Assembly (NCBI GenBank): GCA_003167475.1
Contig: PMTB01000256.1
Coordinates: forward strand, 6,978 to 16,447
DNA length: 9,470 nt
Direction of reading: 5' to 3'
From: a candidate division FCPU426 bacterium
Lineage (GTDB): Bacteria > Oederibacteriota > PGYV01 > Palsa-1178
Below the pieces are notes generated by a model. The model was not told the DNA's origin, did not search any database, and was given only the letters and a program-made list of their open reading frames with translations. Position numbers and translations under genes: made by a program. Each line of letters begins with the position of its first letter. Positions within the stretch are counted from its first letter, which is position 1. This document shows, piece after piece, positions 1 to 5,339 of this stretch.

Positions 1-50
1 CTGAAAGGTTACAGCTTGTAATATTGGATGGGGGTTTAATAAGGTTTAAG

Positions 51-78
51 TTGACAAAAAATATAAAAAGTGTATACT
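51..78 (+). promoter_or_regulatory. Sigma-70 promoter of the first MNT-HEPN operon
   Basis: A perfect -35 box TTGACA (51-56) is followed after 16 bp by a -10 box TATACT (73-78). Transcription should start near 84-86, giving a leader of about 40 nt before the ATG at 125. The stretch between the -10 box and the ribosome binding site AGGAGG (115-120) is filled by the tandem inverted repeats at 79-114, so a protein bound there would block initiation or clearance. Bases 1-50 hold no recognisable gene or repeat. Confidence 0.75.
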
Positions 79-114
79 GTCTATAAAAGCAGACAATTGT
101 CTGAAAAAACAGAC
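79..114. promoter_or_regulatory. Operator-like tandem repeat GTCT-N8-AGAC x2
   Basis: Two inverted repeats with identical geometry lie in tandem: GTCT (79-82) with AGAC (91-94), and GTCT (99-102) with AGAC (111-114). The repeat period is 20 bp, about two helical turns, so both sites face the same side of the DNA. The centre CAGACAATTGTCTG (90-103) is itself a perfect palindrome. The block overlaps the expected start of transcription and ends at the ribosome binding site, the place for an autoregulatory operator, probably for the wHTH domain of the next gene. In RNA, 99-114 could also fold as GUCUG-loop-CAGAC. A close copy lies at 4569-4604. Binding is inferred. Confidence 0.6.
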
Positions 115-124
115 AGGAGGCAGT

Positions 125-739
125 ATGATATTTAAAAATGCGCTATTGAGCGTGTTCCCGGATAAAACCGCGATTAAGCTGCTTAAAGCGCTTTGCAGGA
201 CACAAGGGCTGCATTCCGGCCGCGCTATTGCCAGGATGGCCGGTATCAACCATCAGGCTTGTTCTTCGGAGTTAAAAAAACTTATCCCGCTGGGCGTCAT
301 AAAAACGGGCGGAAGCGGCAGGACTGCTCTTTATGGGTTAAGCATGGACCACATTATAGTCCGGAAGATAATAGAGCCGGTATTTAAGGCCGAAGAAAGC
401 CTTAAAGACGAGCTTGGCGCGGACCTTGCCGGCATCTGCAAAGCGGAGGTGGTCTCCATAATACTTTTTGGAAGCGTGGCAAAAGGTTCTGAAACATCGG
501 GAAGCGATATAGATATCATGTTGGTGGTAAAGAACGCGGATAAAAAGGCGGCAACAGCCGATAAACTTCATAAAGCGGCTGGATTTTTTATAGGTAAATA
601 CGGAAATGTGGTTTCCCCGGCAATAATGAGCGTATATGAATTTTGCGGCGGGTATGGTAAAAAGAACGCGCTCATAATGAATATATTCAGGACAGGGACG
701 GTAATTCACGGGAAAAACATGGGGGAACTTATCAAATGA
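125..739 (+). CDS. wHTH-nucleotidyltransferase (MNT) antitoxin-like protein
   Basis: Residues about 12-75 form a winged-helix DNA-binding region (RAIARMAGINHQACSSEL is the likely recognition helix part). Residues about 106-190 form a minimal nucleotidyltransferase domain of the MNT / KNTase-like superfamily. The signature GS-x10-DxD is complete: G116, S117, D128, D130 within LFGSVAKG and GSDIDIMLVV, so the metal-binding acidic pair is present. In the MntA/HepT family such proteins are antitoxins that nucleotidylate a partner HEPN toxin. Here the fused wHTH suggests that it also represses its own operon, perhaps through the repeats at 79-114. The ATG follows AGGAGG at 4 nt spacing, and the end overlaps the HEPN gene by ATGA (736-739), indicating translational coupling. 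It is a paralogue-like counterpart of the gene at 4732. Family assignment is firm; the antitoxin role is inferred from family and context. Confidence 0.85.
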   Translation: MIFKNALLSVFPDKTAIKLLKALCRTQGLHSGRAIARMAGINHQACSSELKKLIPLGVIKTGGSGRTALYGLSMDHIIVRKIIEPVFKAEESLKDELGADLAGICKAEVVSIILFGSVAKGSETSGSDIDIMLVVKNADKKAATADKLHKAAGFFIGKYGNVVSPAIMSVYEFCGGYGKKNALIMNIFRTGTVIHGKNMGELIK

Positions 740-1140
740 GCGCAAAACAGGGCGGCTTTGAAAACGTGGAAAGCTCAAGCCATGCGGTATATATGGAAAA
801 GGCAGCCGCGTTTTTCAGGGCGATGAACGCCGCATATAAGGATGAAAACTGGTATTCAGTCGGGCTTGAAGCCGTGCACTGCGCCATATCGGCTACTGAT
901 GCCGTATTGGCGAAAAAATGCGGCATAAGGAGCACAAGCAAGGATCACAGGGATGTGATAAAACTTCTGGAAGAAAAACTTGGAAGCAAAGCAGACACGG
1001 AAGCCGCGGCGCTTGGCAGGATAATAGCGATGAAAAACCAGGTGGAATACTTAGACAGAATATTTACAAAAAAAGAGGCAGAAGAAATATATAAGAGAAC
1101 GGACAGGTACTTTAACTGGGCAAAGAAGATGTTGGGTTAG
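736..1140 (+). CDS. HEPN-domain protein, probable RNase toxin partner of MNT
   Basis: A small all-helical protein of 134 residues with the HEPN pattern: a helix around residues 38-60 (YSVGLEAVHCAISATDAVLA), then R65-x5-H71 (RSTSKDH), the Rx4-6H motif that forms the RNase active site when two HEPN subunits dimerise. A further helix contains KNQVEY (100-105). The same KNxxxY pattern recurs at the same place in the HEPN protein at 5340. In known MNT-HEPN systems the HEPN partner cuts RNA and is neutralised by the nucleotidyltransferase. The tyrosine just after the motif that is AMPylated in HepT (HxY) is not present here, since HRDV follows, so the way it is silenced may differ. It overlaps the upstream MNT gene by ATGA. 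HEPN assignment is strong; toxicity is inferred. Confidence 0.8.
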   Translation: MSAKQGGFENVESSSHAVYMEKAAAFFRAMNAAYKDENWYSVGLEAVHCAISATDAVLAKKCGIRSTSKDHRDVIKLLEEKLGSKADTEAAALGRIIAMKNQVEYLDRIFTKKEAEEIYKRTDRYFNWAKKMLG

Positions 1141-1195
1141 AAAGCCCGATGTAATGATAGAAGACTAAGAAACAGCAAAAGCATATGATTGAGAG

Positions 1196-1278
1196 GGCGC
1201 CAGACCCCCTGGTTGATAGTTGTTAAATTGGATTGTTTCAGAACGGGGTTATTAACTATTAACTCGAGGTCTGGCACC
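1196..1278. repeat. REP-type imperfect palindrome (GCCAGACC family)
   Basis: Arms 1196-1225 and 1250-1278 are imperfect inverted repeats: outer GGCGCCAGACC against GGTCTGGCACC, inner GTTGATAGTT against AACTATTAAC, with a one-base offset between them. It lies between the HEPN stop (1140) and the AbiE promoter, so it may end transcription of the first operon, but no T-run follows. A related half element (TGCCAG, 4 bases, CGAGTTAATAG) occurs at 9427-9447 with the same spacing, so it is a dispersed family. The rest of 1141-1195 shows nothing recognisable. Confidence 0.65.
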
Positions 1279-1299
1279 ATAATTTTTGCACCATAATTT
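1274..1299 (+). promoter_or_regulatory. Tandem direct repeat abutting the AbiE promoter
   Basis: The 12-mer GCACCATAATTT occurs at 1274-1285 and again at 1288-1299, a period of 14 bp. The second copy ends directly before the -35 box at 1301. The position suits a regulator binding site, for example for the AbiEi winged-helix antitoxin, which represses its own promoter in known AbiE systems. The first copy overlaps the end of the palindrome at 1196-1278, so a repeat-insertion by-product is an alternative. Confidence 0.4.
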
Positions 1300-1300
1300 C

Positions 1301-1329
1301 TTGACAAACGCCGTTTATGCCATTATAAT
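1301..1329 (+). promoter_or_regulatory. Consensus sigma-70 promoter of the AbiE-type operon
   Basis: TTGACA (1301-1306), a 17-bp spacer and TATAAT (1324-1329) match the consensus at every position. The start of transcription is expected near 1336, giving a leader of about 30 nt with the ribosome binding site AAAGGA at 1351-1356. So strong a core promoter on a toxin-antitoxin operon implies tight repression by its product. Confidence 0.88.
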
Positions 1330-1364
1330 CTGATATATGAAAGTTAACAGAAAGGATAACTTAT

Positions 1365-2027
1365 ATGGAACAGCGAATAATAGAAGAAGTGTCATTTAAA
1401 AGGAAAATAAGCATGGACGCGGTTATCAGGGAATATTACGAATATATGTTCCTGCGCGATTTTTTTGAATCCAAAGCCGGCGCTCTTGCCGCTTTTAAGG
1501 GCGGCACCGCACTGAGGATATATTACGGGCTTCCGCGTTACTCGGATGACCTTGATTTTACCGCCCTGAAAAAAACAAATTTTAAGGCTTTTTCGGAAGC
1601 CATGAGGGCTATTGCCGCAAAATATGCCAATACCCGCATAACGGATCTGTGGGACAAGAAAAACACAAGCCTTTGTGAGATAATGATCACGGAAGACTGG
1701 CTTAAAATGCCGTTTTCAATCAAGTTTGAGATCTCCAAAAGGGAAATCCCGGCGGGCCGCGGCATAGAGCTAAAAATGGCCGTGTCACAGGATTTCGGGA
1801 TACAGGTCCTGGTGAATGTGTTTACCCTGGACGCGATATACGCCGACAAGCTCCTGGCTTTAAAGGGCCGCGATGAGCCAAAGGATTATTTTGACCTGTG
1901 GTATATCTGCCAGCTTAAAAAGATTCCTTTCAACCCGGGAAAAAAACCGGACACAAAACGTTACAGGCAGGTTCTGGGCAGGTATTTGCCTGCGGTGTAC
2001 AGTAAAGTACTGGACCAGATACTATGA
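1365..2027 (+). CDS. AbiEii-type nucleotidyltransferase toxin
   Basis: A 220-residue protein of the AbiEii / DUF1814 nucleotidyltransferase family. Its motifs run in order: KGGTAL (45-50); RYSDDLDF (58-65) with acidic D62 and D64; IKFEIS (119-124); and YADKLLALKGRDEPKDYFDLWYI (about 159-181) with D161, K162 and D174. These correspond to the four conserved AbiEii motifs. Known members are GTP- or CTP-using transferases that arrest growth, and some modify tRNA 3' ends. The ATG has AAAGGA 8 nt upstream. It overlaps the antitoxin gene by ATGA (2024-2027). The order is toxin first, the reverse of the lactococcal and streptococcal abiE operons. All visible catalytic residues are kept, so it is probably active. 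Confidence 0.88.
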   Translation: MEQRIIEEVSFKRKISMDAVIREYYEYMFLRDFFESKAGALAAFKGGTALRIYYGLPRYSDDLDFTALKKTNFKAFSEAMRAIAAKYANTRITDLWDKKNTSLCEIMITEDWLKMPFSIKFEISKREIPAGRGIELKMAVSQDFGIQVLVNVFTLDAIYADKLLALKGRDEPKDYFDLWYICQLKKIPFNPGKKPDTKRYRQVLGRYLPAVYSKVLDQIL

Positions 2028-2620
2028 ATACCCTGCAGCTTGTAAGGCGGCTGGAAAGCATAAACAAGGATTACTACAGCCTTCAAGACTTAAAAAAGAT
2101 AACCGGTCTTGGGCCTAAACCGATGCAAATCAGGTTAAACAGGCTGGTCAAAGCGCAGGTCCTGGTGAGGCTCAGCCGCGGCATGTACGTATTGCCGGGC
2201 AGGATTGCGGGAGCAGAGAGCGCCGCTAACAACGCGGTATATCCGTCATATATCTCGTTTCAATACGCGCTGGCAAAACTGGGAATCATAAGCGAAGTGC
2301 CGTATATTATGGAATTTGCCACCACAAAAAGTACCAGGAAAAGAAAAATAGGCTCTGTTGAAGCGGTATATAGAAAGTTAAAAAAAGAACTCTTTTTCGG
2401 GTATAGCATAAAAAACGGATTGTTTGCGGCTGAACCGGAAAAAGCGTTTTTGGATACCATGTATATGAAGTTATACGGCAAAGAAGCGGGGTTCGATCCG
2501 GCAAAAGTTGATTTTAAAAAGCTGGACAAAAAAAAGCTCGTTAAATACGCCGGAAAATTCCCGGCAAAAGTTAAAACCGCGGTAATGCTGGAACTTAAAA
2601 AACAGGCGGAAATCCGGTAA
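2024..2620 (+). CDS. AbiEi-type winged-helix antitoxin
   Basis: A 198-residue protein with an N-terminal winged-helix segment (about 5-60) ending in LVRLSRGMYVLP (47-58), the wing typical of AbiEi-like antitoxins. It then has PSYISFQYALAKLGII (74-89) and the characteristic AEPEKAFLDTMY (136-147). The C-terminus is lysine-rich, as expected for DNA contact. AbiEi proteins repress the operon promoter and counteract AbiEii without a stable complex (type IV). Translation is probably coupled to the toxin through the ATGA overlap. The direct repeats at 1274-1299 are a possible target. Confidence 0.85.
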   Translation: MNTLQLVRRLESINKDYYSLQDLKKITGLGPKPMQIRLNRLVKAQVLVRLSRGMYVLPGRIAGAESAANNAVYPSYISFQYALAKLGIISEVPYIMEFATTKSTRKRKIGSVEAVYRKLKKELFFGYSIKNGLFAAEPEKAFLDTMYMKLYGKEAGFDPAKVDFKKLDKKKLVKYAGKFPAKVKTAVMLELKKQAEIR

Positions 2621-2666
2621 TCAAACAAGCAGGCGCCGGTTTGTGAAACAGTTTACAAGGAGAGCC

Positions 2667-3302
2667 ATGAGGGTATTATGCATTGATTTTGAGACCGCGA
2701 ACTACAGCCCTGAAAGCGCCTGCGCCATAGGGTACGCTCTTTTGGAAAGCGGGAAGGTGATTGAAAAAGGGTCGTTCCTGATCAGGCCGCACGCCGGGTA
2801 TTCGGATTTCAGGCCCGATTTTATCATGATACACGGCATAAAGCCCGCCCATGTCAAAGACAAACCCGAATTCCCCGCGGTTTATGAAAAGTTAAAACCG
2901 TTCTTTAAAGGCTCAACCCTGGCCGCGTACTTTTCAGCCTTTCATTCAAAGGTGCTGCGCGCGCTGGTAAATCTCTACGGGCTGGATTTTCCTCAGACGG
3001 AATTCCTGTGCACCTGCAAACTGACCCGCAAACTGTGGAAACACCTGGAAAACCACAAGCTCCCCACAGTATGTTCCCACGTCAGATACAAACTAAACCA
3101 CCACGACGCGGGCAGCGACGCGGAAGGCTGCGCGTGGGTGTTAAGGAAAGTGCTGGAAGAGACGGGGGCAAAAACCGCTGAGGAATTAGCCTGTACCACA
3201 GGGGTGAAGATAGGGGTACTGCATAAGGACGCTATAACGTACAGGAAAGGGAAAAAATCGGGAATAATCAGGACAAAAACATCCCCAAAAAGCCAGCGGT
3301 GA
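2667..3302 (+). CDS. Short DnaQ-like 3'-5' exonuclease with altered Exo II motif
   Basis: A 211-residue DEDDh-type exonuclease-fold protein. Exo I is at residues 5-10 (CIDFET, D7 and E9), followed by the usual IHGI (55-58). Exo III is NHHDAGSDAEGCA (144-156), with H146 and D151 in H-x4-D spacing. Exo II normally reads AHNAxFD; here it is AAYFSAFHSKVLRAL (86-100), so the metal-binding Asp is His93 and the Asn is Phe. Activity may be lost or changed. The tail is basic. The ATG at 2667 is preferred because AAGGAG (2657-2662) lies 4 nt before it and MRVLCIDFET is a typical family start. A GTG at 2643 would add 8 residues without a ribosome binding site. It lies 46 nt after the AbiEi gene and may be co-transcribed. 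Known relatives trim DNA or RNA ends; the role here is unknown. Confidence 0.8.
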   Translation: MRVLCIDFETANYSPESACAIGYALLESGKVIEKGSFLIRPHAGYSDFRPDFIMIHGIKPAHVKDKPEFPAVYEKLKPFFKGSTLAAYFSAFHSKVLRALVNLYGLDFPQTEFLCTCKLTRKLWKHLENHKLPTVCSHVRYKLNHHDAGSDAEGCAWVLRKVLEETGAKTAEELACTTGVKIGVLHKDAITYRKGKKSGIIRTKTSPKSQR

Positions 3303-3431
3303 GAGGGAGCAACCTTCGACAAGTTCAGGTCTAAAGCCCCATCTCTACCGGTTCTTTTATGTCGTTTTTAACGCACTAGAACTTGTAGAGAGGGGGCTTT
3401 AGACCTGAGCTTGTCGAAGGTTGCCCCCTCT
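3302..3431. repeat. Long near-perfect inverted repeat, 53-bp arms
   Basis: Bases 3302-3354 pair with 3379-3431 around a 24-base loop. Only three positions mismatch (3308/3425, 3341/3392, 3349/3384) and two form G-U pairs. The core CCTTCGACAAGCTCAGG is a widespread type of bacterial dispersed repeat, and a shorter look-alike CCTCGACAGGCTCAGG lies at 5890-5905. The stem starts at the last base of the exonuclease stop codon, so read-through RNA would form a huge hairpin able to end transcription or protect the 3' end. No T-run follows. It could be a MITE or two inverted REP copies. Confidence 0.8.
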
Positions 3432-3469
3432 AAACCGGGCTGGGCGACAAAGGCAGGATTTAAAATTGA

Positions 3470-3574
3470 CTTGATTTTTTAGAGGAGTTATTCGCAAAGG
3501 GTTTTAACAAAGCCGAAGCGCGAAAAGAAATATCCGCCCAGGTGGATAAGGTGGCAGCGGATTGGCCCGCGTAG
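3470..3574 (+). pseudogene. Possible C-terminal remnant of an unknown gene
   Basis: After an in-frame TGA (3467-3469) an open stretch of 34 codons runs to TAG at 3572-3574. It reads as protein-like sequence: LEELFAKGFNKAEARKEI, then a further helix ending in DWPA. It has no usable start codon or ribosome binding site, and its stop codon lies in the arm of the palindromic element at 3566-3667, so it looks like a truncated gene end. I do not recognise the family. It could equally be chance. Confidence 0.25.
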
Positions 3575-3667
3575 GGAACGCATATATGCGTTCCGCCGCA
3601 GGATCTGCCCCAAAACAGCGGATGTTAGAGCCATCAGCGGAACGCATATATGCGTTCACTACGCGGC
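3566..3667. repeat. Doublet of inverted REP palindromes (GGAACGCATATATGCGTTCC)
   Basis: The first copy has a perfect 20-bp palindrome at 3575-3594; the second has an 18-bp one at 3640-3657. Their flanks show opposite orientation: GCGTAG precedes the first and CTACGC follows the second. This makes one inverted element of about 100 bp ending 40 bp before the next start codon. The arrangement is that of a BIME-like REP pair mobilised by a RAYT transposase. Apart from this, the hairpin at 3302-3431 and the gene fragment, the stretch 3303-3707 holds nothing I recognise. Confidence 0.75.
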
Positions 3668-3707
3668 ATCGTTCATAAAAAAATTATGTCCGCAAAAGGA
3701 GCAATCT

Positions 3708-4544
3708 ATGGCAAATAAAAAAAGACCCGCAAAAAATCCAAAAAGCCGCAGCCTGCTTGAAGCCGCGGAGGCTGCGGGCATAAACAAAGAAAAGGTGGAC
3801 GAACTCCTGGAAAAAATCAGTCTTGCGGCGGCTGATAAAAGCGTGGATCCACAGGCCTTGTTTAAAGATTTTGTGTCGGATGCGGAAAATTTCAGGGGGG
3901 ACACCATGGAAGGCTTGGCAACGGCGTTCTTTGACATATGGAACGCAGTGGCAGCGGATAAAGGCTCCGAAAAAGGCCCTCTTGAAGAAACCCTAATAAA
4001 CGGCGCGCTCAGGGACGCCGTGATGGATGCTGTAAAACCGTTTGATATTGCCGATGAGTTTGAAAGGCAGGTAAAAGTCGGGGAATTCACGGACAAGTGG
4101 CTCCAAACATCCCAGCCGGCTTTAAAGGGAATGACCCCGAACCAAGTGATTTTAAAAGAAAGGGAAAGCCGTGGCAACACTCAAAAAGAGGTAAGCTACA
4201 CCCTTTCGTTTGATTCGCTAATCACGGAAGAAGCCGGAAAAAAATACGACGTGCTGTATATTGAGGCGATGGAATTATTGAAAACACAGAAGTACACAAA
4301 AGCCATAAAGAAATTCCATGACTGCCTGGAAATCTTCGACGGCAACCACGCCGCATGGTATAACCTCGCAAAGTCATACATCAGCACCGGCAACGAAGAA
4401 GCGTGCCTGGCTTGCCTGAAAAAGAGCATCGCGATAAAGCCGGATTACGAATTTGCCGTAAAAGGATTAAAAAACCTCGAGCAATACGCTGGTAAAGGCG
4501 TAAAAACGGAAGCCGGGAAAATACTGAAAGGCCTGAACCGGTGA
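3708..4544 (+). CDS. Unrecognised protein with C-terminal TPR units
   Basis: A 278-residue soluble protein with no signal peptide or membrane segment. Residues 1-14 are basic (KKRPAKNPKSR) and 15-125 are predicted helical with no motif I can name. Residues 137-156 contain PALKGMTPNQVILKERESRG, which resembles the 'LdGkTPreA' helix-cap found in some SEC-C-associated and related proteins. Two tetratricopeptide units follow at about 181-212 (YIEAMELLKTQKYTKAIKKF) and 215-247 (AAWYNLAKSYISTGNEEACL). The TPRs suggest a protein-binding role. The ATG has a strong AAAAGGAG (3694-3701) 6 nt upstream. The stop codon lies inside the palindrome at 4540-4556. Position between toxin-antitoxin modules hints at an accessory role, but the function is unknown. 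Confidence 0.75.
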   Translation: MANKKRPAKNPKSRSLLEAAEAAGINKEKVDELLEKISLAAADKSVDPQALFKDFVSDAENFRGDTMEGLATAFFDIWNAVAADKGSEKGPLEETLINGALRDAVMDAVKPFDIADEFERQVKVGEFTDKWLQTSQPALKGMTPNQVILKERESRGNTQKEVSYTLSFDSLITEEAGKKYDVLYIEAMELLKTQKYTKAIKKFHDCLEIFDGNHAAWYNLAKSYISTGNEEACLACLKKSIAIKPDYEFAVKGLKNLEQYAGKGVKTEAGKILKGLNR

Positions 4545-4625
4545 CAAATTGTCACCAATTGAAAGAGTGTCTGTAAAAGCGGGCATTTGTCTGAAAAAGA
4601 AGACAGTTGGTGCCTGTTTGTCACC
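4540..4625. repeat. 86-bp element with 22-bp terminal inverted repeats
   Basis: The left end GGTGACAAATTGTCACC (4540-4556) is a perfect palindrome around its central A. The right end GGTGCCTGTTTGTCACC (4609-4625) is a degenerate one. Over 22 bases (4540-4561 against the complement of 4604-4625) the ends agree at 18 positions. The element supplies the TGA of the upstream TPR gene (4542-4544), and its interior carries the operator-like block at 4569-4604. It has the form of a REP doublet or very small MITE. Confidence 0.65.
4569..4604. promoter_or_regulatory. Second copy of the GTCT-N8-AGAC tandem block
   Basis: The geometry is the same as at 79-114: GTCT (4569-4572) with a degenerate GGGC (4581-4584), then GTCT (4589-4592) with AGAC (4601-4604), a period of 20 bp. 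Counted over 78-116 against 4568-4606, about 33 of 39 bases agree without gaps. Unlike the first copy it lies about 70 bp upstream of the promoter rather than over the start point, so it would act as an upstream site, or it may only be part of the repeat element at 4540-4625. Confidence 0.55.
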
Positions 4626-4675
4626 ACAATATGCTGCGGAAAATGTTCTGTCATGATTATTTGGAGCGAACGTTC

Positions 4676-4703
4676 TTGACATACGTAGCATATATGTTAT
4701 AAT
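4676..4703 (+). promoter_or_regulatory. Sigma-70 promoter of the second MNT-HEPN operon
   Basis: TTGACA (4676-4681), a 16-bp spacer and TATAAT (4698-4703) give a near-ideal promoter. The leader to the ATG at 4732 would be about 22 nt. The -10 box is embedded in the TGTTAT/ATAACA repeats at 4694-4720. Confidence 0.82.
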
Positions 4704-4720
4704 CATAACAAATATGTTAT
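4694..4720. promoter_or_regulatory. Operator-like ATGTTAT repeats over the -10 box
   Basis: ATGTTAT (4694-4700), ATAACA (4705-4710) and ATGTTAT (4714-4720) are three half-sites. The first two form the inverted repeat TGTTAT-AATC-ATAACA, which contains the -10 box. Occupancy would exclude RNA polymerase, so this is a good candidate for autoregulation by the wHTH-MNT protein. The A/T-rich promoter context makes some repetition expected by chance. Confidence 0.45.
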
Positions 4721-4731
4721 AGAGGTGAACC

Positions 4732-5322
4732 ATGGACATGTCGTTAAAGCCTGCTGACCTGCTTAACTCCAGGGCAAAACAGAGCGTGCTTAAGTATGTT
4801 TTATTTTCCGGTTTTAAAGATACCGCAAAAGGGGTAGCGCGGCTTGCGCGGGTGCCGCTGATGACCGCCCACAGGGTATTGCGTTCATATGAGAAAGCGG
4901 GCCTTGTTACAGGACGTGAAGTCGGCAACAGCATAGAGTGGTCCTTAAATAGCGGCAGCTACGCTTATAAGGCGCTTGCCCCGCTCTATGATACGCTTTT
5001 TAGGGCGCCTTCACCGCTTGAAAGAATGAAAGAAGTCATAAAGGAAAGCCTCCCTAAACGAATGGTCTTAGAGGCGAAGTTATTCGGTTCAATGGCCAGG
5101 GGCGACTATGATGAGAACAGCGACGTTGATCTTCTGGTCATAGTGGACTCCATGGAGGAAAAAAAGAACTTTGAAAAACATGACGAGAAATTAAGGGATA
5201 CTATTTATGAACAATTTGGAAGACATGTGGCCTGTTACGTGAATACGAAAGCTGAATTTCAAAGGAAGAAAAGCCTGGCTGTAATGAAAAACATAGCAAA
5301 AGAGGGTATAAAACTGATATAG
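4732..5322 (+). CDS. wHTH-nucleotidyltransferase (MNT) antitoxin-like protein, second copy
   Basis: A 196-residue protein with the same architecture as the gene at 125. The winged helix is at about 15-72 (GVARLARVPLMTAHRVLRSY is the helix-turn-helix). The minimal nucleotidyltransferase domain is at about 110-185 with an intact GS-x10-DxD: G119, S120, D131, D133 in KLFGSMARG and SDVDLLVIV. Sequence similarity to the first copy is limited to motifs, so these are distant homologues rather than a recent duplication. AGAGGTGA (4721-4728) lies just before the ATG. A second ATG at 4738 is a possible alternative. The HEPN gene follows after 17 nt. It is probably the antitoxin and repressor of the pair. 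Confidence 0.85.
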   Translation: MDMSLKPADLLNSRAKQSVLKYVLFSGFKDTAKGVARLARVPLMTAHRVLRSYEKAGLVTGREVGNSIEWSLNSGSYAYKALAPLYDTLFRAPSPLERMKEVIKESLPKRMVLEAKLFGSMARGDYDENSDVDLLVIVDSMEEKKNFEKHDEKLRDTIYEQFGRHVACYVNTKAEFQRKKSLAVMKNIAKEGIKLI

Positions 5323-5339
5323 AAAAATATAGGGGGAAT

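Noticed and set aside
338..778. 146-codon open frame on the minus strand
   Set aside because: It lies opposite the wHTH-MNT gene with its clear motifs, has no ribosome binding site or promoter, and its translation has no recognisable family pattern.
1196..1278. Palindrome considered as an intrinsic terminator
   Set aside because: The stem is imperfect and there is no T-run after it, so it is reported as a REP; a termination effect is only possible.
3659..4180. 173-codon open frame on the minus strand
   Set aside because: It is a shadow of the TPR gene. The + strand has the strong AAAAGGAG site and clear TPR units.
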